Positions 17,053-25,467 of a stretch of 64,000 nt of DNA are shown piece after piece. The stretch's first letter is position 1, and each line of letters begins with the position of its first letter. A program made the position numbers and the translations under genes. This DNA is from Acidobacteriota bacterium (GTDB lineage Bacteria > Acidobacteriota > Terriglobia > 20CM-2-55-15), in NCBI GenBank assembly GCA_022821145.1, contig JAJEEE010000009.1, positions 62,001 through 126,000 on the forward strand, written 5' to 3'. The notes beneath the pieces are model-generated. The model ran no database searches, was not told the DNA's origin, and saw nothing but the letters and a program-made list of their open reading frames with translations.

Positions 17053-17601
17053 TCAACGGAAGTGAATCCAGAACATCAACCCGCCGGTCGACGACGTCTC
17101 CTCGCGCAGCAGAACCTGGTACGCCCGGTCCTCGACCTGATGGATCCCGAGCAGGTACAGCCGGGTCGAGCGCGGACCGCCCTGGTCCACCTCGTCGAGC
17201 GCACTATCCGCCAGACGCTCCGCTTCCGGCTCGGACTCGGGATCGAGCAGGACGTGCACCATGTCGACCGCGTCGGCGGCCGTGTCGATGGTCAACGTCA
17301 GCGACTGGACGGCCGAGGCGGACGGGTCCGTCGGAAGGAACTCATCGATGGTGACATCTCCCGCCGGCCGGCCGATCAGAAAGGAAAACTCGCCCGCGTC
17401 GCCGGCCAGCGCCGCGTGCAACTCCTCGCGGGACGCCGAGTCGTGAAGAAACCCGATCGCTCGATCCATGTAGAACCGCTCCCGGAGCAGTGCGTACACG
17501 GCGTCGGGCAGGGCGGACGTCGGCGCCTGGCGCTCGGCTCCCTGGGCGGATAGTGAAGCCAAGCAGAAGAACAACGCTGCCGGTCGCCGAAGCCGATTCA
17601 T
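17053..17601 (-). CDS. Exported protein of unknown function
   Basis: 182 residues from ATG 17601 (a TTG at 17604 precedes it). A short signal peptide (MNRLRRPAALFFCLASLSAQGA) is followed by a mixed helical/strand domain: LPDAVYALLRERFYMDRAIGFLHDSASREEL, GEFSFLIGRPAGDVTIDEFLP and VHVLLDPESEPEAERL. The end is rich in strands (STRLYLLGIHQVEDRAYQVLLREE). No motif is recognised. It is a single gene transcribed towards the DUF1801 gene, with which it converges. Confidence 0.6.
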   Translation of the reverse strand: MNRLRRPAALFFCLASLSAQGAERQAPTSALPDAVYALLRERFYMDRAIGFLHDSASREELHAALAGDAGEFSFLIGRPAGDVTIDEFLPTDPSASAVQSLTLTIDTAADAVDMVHVLLDPESEPEAERLADSALDEVDQGGPRSTRLYLLGIHQVEDRAYQVLLREETSSTGGLMFWIHFR

Positions 17602-17681
17602 CAACTCGGGCGGAGTGTAACGCAGTTGGGGTGACGGACGCAGGGAATTACCGGGCGCACGCGGCGCGACGCCGAGATCCG

Positions 17682-18284
17682 TCAGGCCGCGCCTTCGCCG
17701 CCGAGCCGGCCGGCGCTCCAGCGTTGGATGACGACGAACAGGGCGACGACGGCCGCGGCGAGGGCCAGTCCTACGCCGACGTTCTCCCTGAAGAGGTCCA
17801 TTGTCCGGTCCCCGTATCGCAGCGCGACGAACGCTTCCCCGAAGTAGCGAACGATACGGCCGAACGCGACCGCGCCGACGAAGGAGAGGGGCCTCATCTG
17901 AAACACCCCGGCGCCGATCACGAACAGCTTCGTCGGAAGCGGCAGGGGGATCATCGTCGGAAGGATCAGCACCAGCCCGCCGTACCGGTCGATCTGGCGG
18001 CGGATCTTCGCGGCGCCCGCGCCGGACGCCCTCTTGCGCAACATCAGCTCACCGCCGCGCCGCGCCATGGAATAGAGAACGTACGAACCGATCAGGGAGC
18101 CGGCCACGGCAAGGGCCGCGGCCGGATACGCCGTGGACGGCGCGGCGATCGCCTGCGTAATCAGGAGAAAATCGACGCCCTGCGGCAGGGGGACGAACGC
18201 GGAATCGCCCAGCGCCACCAGGAAGAGGCCCCAGGGCCCGAGTGTCGTCACGCTTTGTGTCAGCCAGTTCGCGACGCTGCTCAC
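17682..18284 (-). CDS. VTT/DedA-family membrane protein
   Basis: 200 residues from GTG 18284, which overlaps the upstream stop (GTGA). The domain order matches SNARE-associated/VTT proteins: an N-terminal re-entrant segment with DSAFVPLPQGVDFLLI, transmembrane helices near 40-65 and 135-150, and the conserved PTMIPLPLPTKLFVIGAGVFQM block with prolines and a basic residue. The C-terminal helix is near 170-190. Family members act in lipid scrambling or undecaprenyl-phosphate recycling at the inner membrane; the specific substrate here is not evident. It is slightly shorter than typical DedA proteins (about 200-220). Confidence 0.83.
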   Translation of the reverse strand: MSSVANWLTQSVTTLGPWGLFLVALGDSAFVPLPQGVDFLLITQAIAAPSTAYPAAALAVAGSLIGSYVLYSMARRGGELMLRKRASGAGAAKIRRQIDRYGGLVLILPTMIPLPLPTKLFVIGAGVFQMRPLSFVGAVAFGRIVRYFGEAFVALRYGDRTMDLFRENVGVGLALAAAVVALFVVIQRWSAGRLGGEGAA

Positions 18285-19255
18285 CTGCCCGCGGCGGCTT
18301 GCCGGTCCCTCTCGCGGGCGCCGGCCAACGCTCCGGCCATGCCGTAGTTGCCCTCGTGGCAGGCGTACTCGTAGACGAGGCCGTCGATTCGCGTCAGCGG
18401 CACCTCGGCCGTCCACGGCCGCTCATAGGTGTCCGGATCGTCGACGGTGAACTGGTAGATCAGCGTGTCCTCGTCCTGCCGCGTGAAGCGCTCGGTCAAC
18501 TTCATGTTCGGGCTCGTCCCGCGCCATGCCGCCTTGTCGGAGAAATTCGCCGTCTCGACGACGAGAGTGTCTCCTTCCCATCGGCCGCGCGAGTCGCCCT
18601 TCCAGAGCCGGACGCTGTCGTCGAGATGCGGCCGGTCATCCAACGGGATGATCCGTGTCTCGTGCCCCATCTCGATCAGCAACGCGACGTGGCCGGGGCT
18701 CTGGACGATCTGCGTATTGTTGTTGTAGGCCGTGGGCGTGATCGGCGGCCCCGAACCCTGCATCACGAGGCAGCGTTCCGGCAACGGGCGGTTCTCCGGT
18801 CCGTCGAACTCACGTCCGATATTGGCTTCGCGCCTCGCCTCGTTGCGCGCACGGCCCTCTTCGGTCATCGCGGGAATCCGCCCGTCGGCCGGGTCGATCA
18901 CCAGCGAGGTCCGCAGCGTCTTGACGACCCGCGTGCCCGGATCCCACCAGAAGTCGTTGTACGCGCGGCTCACGTCGGCCGCGGCCGGGCCGTCGCGGCG
19001 ATCCTTGTTCGTCCGCTCGCGATACGCGATCTCGTACTCGCGTGCTTCCTCGGGCGTGAAGAACTCCTTGTCGGCGAGCTCTCGCGGCCGTTCCAGCGGC
19101 GTGATCGTGGCGAAGGACCAGACACCCTGCAGGTCCGGCTGGCCGTCGGGCGTCCGGAGCGTCGTCGATTGCCCGGCCGCGCCTCCCGCCATGAGAACCA
19201 CCCCGGCGGCCGTAGCCCCCCAACCCCGCGTCCACGCATGCAGTCGATCCCTCAT
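18281..19255 (-). CDS. Exported conserved protein (family of 10805 and the C-terminus of 9220)
   Basis: 324 residues from ATG 19255, with GGGAGG 8 nt upstream. After the signal peptide (GWGATAAGVVLMAGGAAGQ) it has LRTPDGQPDLQGVWSFATITPLERP, a family opening. DDRPHLDDSVRLWKGDSRGRWEGDTLVVET, LTERFTRQDEDTLIYQFTVDDPDTY and a C-terminal YEYACHEGN follow. The RWEGDTLVVET, LTERF and DDP..Y blocks match the 9220 and 10805 proteins; the sequence is otherwise diverged. It overlaps the VTT gene by 4 nt. Function unknown. Confidence 0.78.
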   Translation of the reverse strand: MRDRLHAWTRGWGATAAGVVLMAGGAAGQSTTLRTPDGQPDLQGVWSFATITPLERPRELADKEFFTPEEAREYEIAYRERTNKDRRDGPAAADVSRAYNDFWWDPGTRVVKTLRTSLVIDPADGRIPAMTEEGRARNEARREANIGREFDGPENRPLPERCLVMQGSGPPITPTAYNNNTQIVQSPGHVALLIEMGHETRIIPLDDRPHLDDSVRLWKGDSRGRWEGDTLVVETANFSDKAAWRGTSPNMKLTERFTRQDEDTLIYQFTVDDPDTYERPWTAEVPLTRIDGLVYEYACHEGNYGMAGALAGARERDRQAAAGR

Positions 19256-19331
19256 CGAAAAACCTCCCAACAACCTCGGCGAATCCCTCGCCCGAATTCA
19301 GGTCTGCGCCACCCGGATTTCAAGGGTCGGG

Positions 19332-19709
19332 TCACTCCTCGGCGCCGGGACGAAACGGCCGACCGTTCGCGGCCAGCCGTGCTTCGAGCTTGTCCGTGCA
19401 GTCGCAGCGGCCGCAGGCCCAGGGCTCGGCGCCGCTCAGATCGCGGCAGCGGCTCCGGGCGTGGGCGTCCTGCACCTTCAGCAAGTCGAAATACTCGTCC
19501 CAATATGGGCGCTCTTCCTCCAGCGGCGTCGGGCAATAGCATACTTCAACCCACTGCACCCGGCCGTCGGCCAATTCGCGCGCCTGGTCCATGTTGCGCA
19601 GGTATTCTCCGCCGGCGACCGAGCCGCGTCCCAGCGTTCCCCGCGCGATCGCCGTCGCCAGCGCGGCGGGCCGGCCGCGCTTGACCTTGGCTGTCACCAG
19701 GTATCGCAC
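19332..19709 (-). CDS. Conserved cysteine-rich small protein of unknown function
   Basis: 125 residues from GTG 19709 (MRYLVTAKVKRGRPAALATAI). After a possible ferredoxin-like alpha/beta start come GTLGRGSVAGGEYLRNMDQAREL, RVQWVEVCYCPTPLEEERPYWDEYFDLLKVQDAH and a C-terminal cysteine cluster (CRDLSG..WACGRCDCTDKLEARL). Six cysteines in the second half suggest metal binding, perhaps zinc or an Fe-S site; that is inferred from spacing only. No signal peptide is seen. I have a memory of similar proteins in cyanobacteria and other phyla but cannot name a family. Confidence 0.68.
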   Translation of the reverse strand: MRYLVTAKVKRGRPAALATAIARGTLGRGSVAGGEYLRNMDQARELADGRVQWVEVCYCPTPLEEERPYWDEYFDLLKVQDAHARSRCRDLSGAEPWACGRCDCTDKLEARLAANGRPFRPGAEE

Positions 19710-19750
19710 GCGCGTTGCCCGGCTATTCGATCCGCGTCGCCCGCATCCCG

Positions 19751-20716
19751 CTATCTCAGGAAATCGCTCCAGCCGTTGCCCGACATGTACGGCATGGAGA
19801 ACCCCATCGCCTCGATTTCGTGAATGCGGTAGTCCCGGATCTTGTAGACGTGCGCCGCCGGTAAATCGAACGGGTCGAATTCCATCGTCCGTGTCGATCG
19901 GGCCCCGTCCGGGCCGACGATCGTGAACTCGTTGGTCTCGAACCCGTGCCGGAACTGCGACAGGCCGAACACGAGACCCGTGACGGGATCGGCGATCCAC
20001 ACGCGGCGCAGATCGATGTCGTCGATGTAGGTGAACGTCCGCGTGTTCATCTGGTCGAAGCAGCCGGCCCGCGGTTGGCCGCCGCGTCCCAGGCCGCTGC
20101 CGCCGGCGGTGATCATCCCGTTCTCGCGCCGCTCGCAATCGTCGGCGAACAGCGTCGCGCTTCCGTCGCTCTGCTCGATCGAGTCGTAGTACGACGCGCC
20201 GATGATGAGCATGAGCTCACGGGGTATCCGGTCGCCGGGCGGCAACTCCGACACCAGCCCGGGGCGCGGCGTCTCGACGTTCCCGAGCGCGTTCTGGCCG
20301 ACGTTGGCCACCATGTGCTCGGCCTCGACGATCCGGCCGTCGTCGACCTTCAATCGAAGCGCCAGCATGCCGGCGCCGTCACCGGTTTCGACGACGCCCA
20401 TGAAACCCACCTGTCGAGCCACCGGATCCGGAACGTAGATGCGGAAGGCGGCCGAGACGGAGACCGCGTTCTCCCAGAGACCTTCGCCGATACTGAGCAG
20501 CTCGGTGTTCTCGGTGTACCGAACCCGCTCGGAGAGCGGGGCCGCCGCCGGGTCGTTCTCGGCCATGGCTTCCAGGTACGCGTCCACGATGCCCCGCAGA
20601 CACTCGCGGTCACACGGACCGGGATCGTCCCAGAGGCGGGCCTGCGCCGCCACCGGGACGGCCGTCGCGGCGCCGATCAGGCAGGCCGCGGCCGCGTACG
20701 CAGACAGTCCTCTCAT
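19751..20716 (-). CDS. Exported hypothetical protein
   Basis: 321 residues from ATG 20716, with GGAGG 8 nt upstream. The signal peptide (LSAYAAAACLIGAATAVPVAAQA) is followed by PCDRECLRGIVDAYLEAMAENDPAAAPLSERVRYTENTELL, resembling the opening of NTF2/SnoaL-type domains. A second half includes DDCERRENGMITAGG, CFDQMNTRTFTYIDDIDLRRVWIAD and a final WSDFLR. Internal cysteine pairs suggest disulfides in the periplasm. Actual function cannot be assigned. Confidence 0.7.
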   Translation of the reverse strand: MRGLSAYAAAACLIGAATAVPVAAQARLWDDPGPCDRECLRGIVDAYLEAMAENDPAAAPLSERVRYTENTELLSIGEGLWENAVSVSAAFRIYVPDPVARQVGFMGVVETGDGAGMLALRLKVDDGRIVEAEHMVANVGQNALGNVETPRPGLVSELPPGDRIPRELMLIIGASYYDSIEQSDGSATLFADDCERRENGMITAGGSGLGRGGQPRAGCFDQMNTRTFTYIDDIDLRRVWIADPVTGLVFGLSQFRHGFETNEFTIVGPDGARSTRTMEFDPFDLPAAHVYKIRDYRIHEIEAMGFSMPYMSGNGWSDFLR

Positions 20717-20750
20717 CGCACGAACCTCCAGGAGCCAGCGTGCCGCTCGA

Positions 20751-21380
20751 TCAGTCGGCCGAAAAGCAGTAGTACATGCCGGCGCCCCCGGTCGGCGTCA
20801 GGTTCTCCATCGCGCAGCCCTGGGACGGATGAACGGCATTCCAGGAGTTGACGCCGGGGTTCCGGCCGATTCGGTCGGCGTGGCCCAGCATCGCCGTGCT
20901 GTCGGCGGAACCGTCGGTCCAGTCGTTGCACGTCATGTCCGACGCGGTGCCGTCTTCGTTCGTGCCGGTCAGGACGTCGTGCTCGAGCGGCTGCGGCCCA
21001 CCGATGTAGTTGGGCGATTCGTTCCGCTCGTTCAGCGCGGTCTCGGCCGTCAGGTTGTTCTCGCCGTGCAGATTGTCGACATCCGACGCGATCATGACGC
21101 CCGCGGCGTTGTACCAGGGTCCGCCGCCGATGCGGTCCCGCGCATCGACGGCGCTCGTGCTCAGATACGCGCGCCAGGTCTTGCCGCCCTGCCCGACGGC
21201 CTCCGCCAAAGCTTCACAATGGGCGTCGGCGCCGTCGAGACCGCCGAGGTTCCCGCCGGTTCCCGGATTGCTGCTGGTCACGAAGAAACTCATGTTGTCC
21301 GCCTGTCCGCGTACGAACGCCGGAAAGGCGCCCAGAGCCACGACGGCGGCTGCGGTCACAAGAAATCTGCTCCGAATCAT
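20751..21380 (-). CDS. Exported lectin-like / collagen-endostatin-fold protein (DUF1554-like)
   Basis: 209 residues from ATG 21380 (GGAGACGAGC precedes it). After a signal peptide (SRFLVTAAAVVALGAFPAFVRGQ) come MSFFVTSSNPGTGGNLGGLDGADAHCEALA, GKTWRAYLSTSAVDARDRIGGGPWYNAAG and DMTCNDWTDGSADSTAMLGHADR. The pattern of 'GADAHC...', 'WRAYLST', 'RI..GPWYN' and 'NDWT' followed by a terminal YYCFSAD fits the C-type-lectin/endostatin-like family found in secreted bacterial proteins. Three to four cysteines would form disulfides. Ligand unknown. Confidence 0.75.
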   Translation of the reverse strand: MIRSRFLVTAAAVVALGAFPAFVRGQADNMSFFVTSSNPGTGGNLGGLDGADAHCEALAEAVGQGGKTWRAYLSTSAVDARDRIGGGPWYNAAGVMIASDVDNLHGENNLTAETALNERNESPNYIGGPQPLEHDVLTGTNEDGTASDMTCNDWTDGSADSTAMLGHADRIGRNPGVNSWNAVHPSQGCAMENLTPTGGAGMYYCFSAD

Positions 21381-21508
21381 GCTCGTCTCCTCTTCGAGTC
21401 GCCTGCGATGCCGCTGTCGGAGCGGCATGGGACACCCATGGTACACCGCCGCCCGCCGCAACCGAACGGATTCTCCCCCGGCTCCGTGCGGCGCCGGCGA
21501 AGGAAGAC

Positions 21509-21547
21509 CCCCGCCGCCGTTCCCGTCAGGGGTGGCCGGCGGCGGGG
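21509..21547. repeat. Inverted repeat (11-bp arms) between divergent genes
   Basis: CCCCGCCGCCG (21509-21519) and CGGCGGCGGGG (21537-21547) pair perfectly around a 17-base loop. It sits in the 216-bp gap between the divergently transcribed 20751 and 21597 genes. A short TTT follows on the plus strand, which is weak for a terminator. It could be an mRNA leader structure or chance in GC-rich DNA. Confidence 0.4.
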
Positions 21548-21596
21548 TTTCCGTGAAATACTGTCGCACCCGTACTTGCATTCGACAGGAGGAACG

Positions 21597-22253
21597 ATGA
21601 CATCAACGGCGCCGAACGGACGGACCCAGTTCCCGGCCCCCGCTTTCGTCGGGCTGTCCCTGGCCGTCGGTCTGACGCTCGCGGGCTTGGGTGCGCCCGT
21701 TGCGGGTGCGCAGACAACGGATGAGCGCGTCGCCGACTTGCGGGCGCGGTTCGCTGGAGGCGACGACGTCACCATCAATATCTTCAGGTGGTCCACCGAC
21801 GAGGAACGCGATGAACTGATTGCCGGTATGGACCCCGCCGCCCGAGCCGAGGCCGCGGCGCAAGCCGAGGCCGGCGGCGGCGGGCGCGGCGGACGGGGCG
21901 GACGCGGCGGTGGCGACGATCCGCCCGAGGATCCACTGGTGGTGGCGATCGATGCGCTGCCGACGCTGGGATACATCTGGACGCAAAGCGTTTCCGGGTT
22001 CGCGATCAAGTACGCGGCTCTCGACGACGCACCGGGCGGCGGGGAACGCATCGTCCTGGTCACGAGGCGCCGCCTGGAGCCGCGAACACCGTCCGACGAC
22101 GAGTTCACCCTCATCGAGGTCCGGCTCGGCAACGACGGGACGGGAATAGCGAAGGCCGCGCCGCTCGAAGACGCCGGGCTCGACCGTCCGCCGATCGCCC
22201 TTGCCGACTACGACGCGCTCCCGGGCGTGCTCGAGGGCGTTCGGCGCGAGTAG
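21597..22253 (+). CDS. Exported protein with Gly/Arg-rich linker, unknown function
   Basis: 218 residues from ATG 21597 with ACAGGAGG 5 nt upstream. The signal peptide (FVGLSLAVGLTLAGLGAPVAGA) leads to a helical part (VADLRARFAGGDDVTINIFRWSTDEERDELI). A glycine-arginine tract (GGGGRGGRGGRGGGDD) follows, then a strand-rich domain with SVSGFAIKYAALDDAPGGGERIVLVTRRRLEP. The repetitive tract is a flexible linker. It is transcribed alone, divergently from the lectin-like gene and convergent with the DUF6644 genes. Homologues seem confined to Acidobacteriota from memory; unchecked. Confidence 0.65.
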   Translation: MTSTAPNGRTQFPAPAFVGLSLAVGLTLAGLGAPVAGAQTTDERVADLRARFAGGDDVTINIFRWSTDEERDELIAGMDPAARAEAAAQAEAGGGGRGGRGGRGGGDDPPEDPLVVAIDALPTLGYIWTQSVSGFAIKYAALDDAPGGGERIVLVTRRRLEPRTPSDDEFTLIEVRLGNDGTGIAKAAPLEDAGLDRPPIALADYDALPGVLEGVRRE

Positions 22254-22278
22254 CGGGATCGCCGGGGAACGCGTCCGT

Positions 22279-22815
22279 TCAGAAGAACCGGAAGCTCGGC
22301 CTGTAGAACGTCAGCAACCGTCCGGCGCACATGACGCCGATCCACATCAGCAGGGAGACGCCTCCGATGATGCGCGCCGGCCACGGCGCCTGCTCTCCCG
22401 CGCCCAGCGGGACGATCTTGCGGTAGAACAGCAGGTAGAACACGGCGACGTTGACGCCCGCCACGCTCAGGAAGGTCGCCTTGAAGTAGAACGACTCGTT
22501 GTAGAGATACTGGAACGGCGCGGCGGCCATGAAGAGCGAGCCGGTCGCGGCATTGATCGAGAAACCCGCGATCCCCCACGGGATCAAGCGATGCAGTTGG
22601 GGCAACGGGATCTGCCGTGCGAACCCCAGTAGCCGCAAGTCGAAAAGACCCACCGTGCCGAGGAGGAGACAGAGCCCGACGAAGTGAAACGATTCGGCGA
22701 TGGGCCACGCCCACGTGTACGTGTTGACGAAATCGCCGGCGGGGGTCGATTCGAGCCACAGGACGAGTTGTTGCCGCCACGATTCGAGCCACGACGCCCA
22801 GTCCCCCCGCGACAT
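22279..22815 (-). CDS. DUF6644-like integral membrane protein (second copy)
   Basis: 178 residues with about five hydrophobic segments. The first half reads TWAWPIAESFHFVGLCLLLGTVGLFDLRLLGFARQIPLPQLHRLIPWGIAGFSINAATG, and paired helices near the end include IIGGVSLLMWIGVMCAGRLLTFYR. The H-F-x-G and LRLLGFAR motifs also occur in the upstream neighbour (LRILGFARRV), so the two are diverged paralogues. The conserved His in a membrane helix might bind a cofactor, but no heme motif is evident. The genes are 4 nt apart and probably make a heteromeric complex. Function unknown. Confidence 0.75.
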   Translation of the reverse strand: MSRGDWASWLESWRQQLVLWLESTPAGDFVNTYTWAWPIAESFHFVGLCLLLGTVGLFDLRLLGFARQIPLPQLHRLIPWGIAGFSINAATGSLFMAAAPFQYLYNESFYFKATFLSVAGVNVAVFYLLFYRKIVPLGAGEQAPWPARIIGGVSLLMWIGVMCAGRLLTFYRPSFRFF

Positions 22816-22819
22816 CGGC

Positions 22820-23320
22820 TCAGAAGTCGGACGCCAGCAGGCGGCTGTGCGTATATGCGAGGAAGCGGCCGGCGGTCACCGAAACCACCCAGAACCCAAG
22901 GGTCAGGCTCGCCAGCACACGGTCTCCGGGCCACCCGCGGACGGGCCGAAACGACAGGTCGGCCACTCGTCTGCCCAAGGCCCGTACCGCCAGCAACGCC
23001 AGAGCGATCGTCGTCAGCTTCAGATAGAACACGGGGTTCGTCAACGCCTTCGTCGGATACGCCAACAACAGCAAGAATCCGGATACCAGATTCAGAAAGA
23101 ACCCGAACCACACCACGGGTACGAGCTTGAGCATTTCCGGCGCGGGAACGCGCCGCGCGAAGCCCAGTATCCGAAGGCTGAATGCCGATGTCAGGCCCAC
23201 CAGGAACGCCATTCCGATCGTATGCAGCGTCAGGATTCCCGGAAACGCGAACATCGACGGCGATTCGCGCACCCACACGCTCAACGCTGTTTGCTCCAGC
23301 CAGATGAATACGGGATCCAT
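22820..23320 (-). CDS. DUF6644-like integral membrane protein (first copy)
   Basis: 166 residues with four to five membrane segments: FAFPGILTLHTIGMAFLVGLTSAFSLRILGFARRV, LVPVVWFGFFLNLVSGFLLLLAY, LKLTTIALALLAVRAL and LASLTLGFWVVSVTAGRFLAYT. It shares the His-containing first helix, LRILGFAR and a C-terminal GRFL-Y block with the downstream paralogue. It follows an ABC ATPase gene by 14 nt on the same strand. Such proteins could be membrane partners of a transporter or a quinone-linked module; neither is shown. Confidence 0.75.
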   Translation of the reverse strand: MDPVFIWLEQTALSVWVRESPSMFAFPGILTLHTIGMAFLVGLTSAFSLRILGFARRVPAPEMLKLVPVVWFGFFLNLVSGFLLLLAYPTKALTNPVFYLKLTTIALALLAVRALGRRVADLSFRPVRGWPGDRVLASLTLGFWVVSVTAGRFLAYTHSRLLASDF

Positions 23321-23334
23321 GGCGCGTCCACGCG

Positions 23335-24051
23335 CTAGCCGACCGGGAGCGCTTCACCCTGGACGACGTGTTCGTCGCTGGCGATCTTCCCGTCCAGGAT
23401 GCTGACGACACGCTGCGCGCACTCGGCCACTTCGCGCTCATGCGTCACGAGGATGATCGTGTTGCCCTCCCGGTGCAAGAGCCCGAACAGTTGCATGATC
23501 TCGCGGCCGGTCTTGGAATCGAGGTTGCCCGTCGGCTCGTCGGCCAGGAGTATGGAAGGCCGGTTCACCAGCGCCCGCGCGATGGCCACGCGCTGACGTT
23601 GCCCGCCGGACAACTCCGCCGGGCGATGGTCCTGCCGATCGGACAGCTCCACCATCGATATCGCCTCCTCGGCCCTCCGGCGCCGCGCCGCGCCGCGCAT
23701 GCCGCTGTAGATCAACGGAAGCTCCACGTTGTGCAGCGCCGTCGCACGCGCCAGCAGGTTGAACGTCTGGAAGACGAAACCGATCTCCTTGTTTCGAATG
23801 CGGGCCAGTTCGTCGTCGTCCATGTCGCTGACGAGCCGGCCGTTCAACCAATACTGCCCGCGCGTGGGCGTGTCGAGGCAGCCGATCACGTTCATCAGCG
23901 TCGACTTGCCCGAACCCGACGGTCCCATGATCGCCACGTACTCGTTGCGCTGGATCTGGAAGCTCACGCCGCTCAAGGCGTGAATCTCGTTGTCGACGCC
24001 CATCGCGTACGTCTTCCACAGATCGTGGGTTCGAATGAGCGGCTCGGGCAT
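23335..24051 (-). CDS. ABC transporter ATP-binding protein, MacB/LolD type
   Basis: 238 residues. Walker [10 protein letters not shown] near 43-51, Q-loop FVFQTFNLL, signature [15 protein letters not shown], Walker [13 protein letters not shown] and the H-loop THEREVAE are all present, so it should hydrolyse ATP. The length and DEPTGNLD layout fit the MacB/LolD subgroup that serves FtsX-type permeases for lipoprotein or macrolide transport. Its gene lies 6 nt after the membrane-fusion gene, but no FtsX-like permease is encoded near it: the next genes are two DUF6644 proteins. The usual MacAB operon is thus incomplete here, or the permease is elsewhere. Confidence 0.9.
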   Translation of the reverse strand: MPEPLIRTHDLWKTYAMGVDNEIHALSGVSFQIQRNEYVAIMGPSGSGKSTLMNVIGCLDTPTRGQYWLNGRLVSDMDDDELARIRNKEIGFVFQTFNLLARATALHNVELPLIYSGMRGAARRRRAEEAISMVELSDRQDHRPAELSGGQRQRVAIARALVNRPSILLADEPTGNLDSKTGREIMQLFGLLHREGNTIILVTHEREVAECAQRVVSILDGKIASDEHVVQGEALPVG

Positions 24052-24057
24052 GCGGCC

Positions 24058-25467
24058 CTACGACTCCGCGTCCTCGTCGGAGCTCTCGATGCGGATGTCC
24101 GTCTCGTCCTCGAGTGTGCGAAGAACGCGGTACGGCCCGATAACGATCTCATCGTCTTCGCGAAGGCCTGCGACGATCTGGATGTCCGTCGTGCCCACGA
24201 TGCCGGTGCGGACCGGCCGGAACCGGGCCGTACCGGACTCGATGACGAAAACACCTTCGACCTCGGCCATCGCTTCGTCACCGGGCCTCGGCTCGTTGAC
24301 CACCGGATTCTCGATGTAGTCGGGAACGTCCGCTTCGGGGATCTCGCGAATCGTCAACGCCTGAATCGGCACGGCCAGCGTCCGGTCTTCCCGCGCGGTC
24401 TCGATCGTGGCAGTACAGGACAGGCCCGGCCGGAGCTGAACCGGCGGACTGTCCAGGGTGACGACGACCCTGAAGTCCCGGGCCTGATCCGTGTTGGTCG
24501 TGGTCGTCGAGATGCCGCCGCTCCCGCTCGCGGTCAACGCCGAGCTGCCGATCTCGGACACGTAACCCGTCAGTACTTCGTCGACCAGGGCGTCGACTCG
24601 CACTTCGGCCCGTTGATTCAGACGCAACTCGACGATGTCGGTTTCGTCCACGAGCACTTCCGCGGTGATTTGCGACATGTCGGCGATCTGCATCAGCGTC
24701 GTGCCGGGCTGACTCTGGAGGCCCATCACGGCGATCTCACCGACGTTGACCGGCAGGTACGTGATGACGCCGGACAGCGGCGCCGTCCGGCGTGTTTTCT
24801 CCAGACCGTCGCGCGCGCGCATCAACGTCGCCTCCTGCTGTCCGATCCGCAGGCGTGTCCCTTCGCGCTGTTGGAGAGACTGCGCCAGTTGCGCATCGGC
24901 CTGCGCGATTCGGGCGTCGGCGGATTCCACCTGCACGCGCGCGACCTCGTACGCCGACTGCTGGCGCTCGAACTGCTCTCGCGAAACCAGCCCTTCGTCG
25001 AACATCTCCCGCGCCCGCTCGAAGTCCTGACGGCTCAATTCGAAGTCGGCCTCGACGCGCCGCTTGTCGACGCGGGCGCTCTCGAGCGACGCCTGCGCGG
25101 CCCGGATCGACGCCTCCATCCCTTCAAGCTCGGACAGGGCCGCGTCGAGGCTGGCCTGCGCGCTCTGAACCTCTGCCTCGTTCTGAATGGATTCGATCTG
25201 CACGAGGAGGTCGCCTTGCTCCACCCGGTCGCCTTCGGCCAAGTCCATGTGCGTGATGCGCCCCATCACGTCCGCGCTGATGTTGACGTAGTCCTTGGGC
25301 TTGATCTCGCCGTTGGCCGTCACGGACTGGACAATGTCCTGCAGCGTTACGCGGCCGGCCTCGACGGCGAGCAAGCCGCGGTTTCGGGTGGCAATCGCGT
25401 AGCCCACCATACCCAGCATGACGACCACCACGGTGAATGCGATCAAGGCTTTCTTCAACGGGCTCAT
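24058..25467 (-). CDS. Periplasmic adaptor (HlyD/MacA-like membrane-fusion protein)
   Basis: 469 residues. An N-terminal anchor (LIAFTVVVVMLGMVGYAIATR) is followed by a lipoyl-like half (VTANGEIKPKDYVNISADVMGRITHMDLAEGDRVEQGDLLVQIE). A long coiled-coil hairpin follows (about 90-215, rich in Gln/Glu/Arg heptads such as AALSELEGMEASIRAAQASLESARV). The second lipoyl half is GVITYLPVNVGEIA, and the beta-barrel and membrane-proximal domains complete it. It bridges an inner-membrane ABC exporter to the outer membrane. The ABC ATPase gene follows by 6 nt. Confidence 0.9.
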   Translation of the reverse strand: MSPLKKALIAFTVVVVMLGMVGYAIATRNRGLLAVEAGRVTLQDIVQSVTANGEIKPKDYVNISADVMGRITHMDLAEGDRVEQGDLLVQIESIQNEAEVQSAQASLDAALSELEGMEASIRAAQASLESARVDKRRVEADFELSRQDFERAREMFDEGLVSREQFERQQSAYEVARVQVESADARIAQADAQLAQSLQQREGTRLRIGQQEATLMRARDGLEKTRRTAPLSGVITYLPVNVGEIAVMGLQSQPGTTLMQIADMSQITAEVLVDETDIVELRLNQRAEVRVDALVDEVLTGYVSEIGSSALTASGSGGISTTTTNTDQARDFRVVVTLDSPPVQLRPGLSCTATIETAREDRTLAVPIQALTIREIPEADVPDYIENPVVNEPRPGDEAMAEVEGVFVIESGTARFRPVRTGIVGTTDIQIVAGLREDDEIVIGPYRVLRTLEDETDIRIESSDEDAES

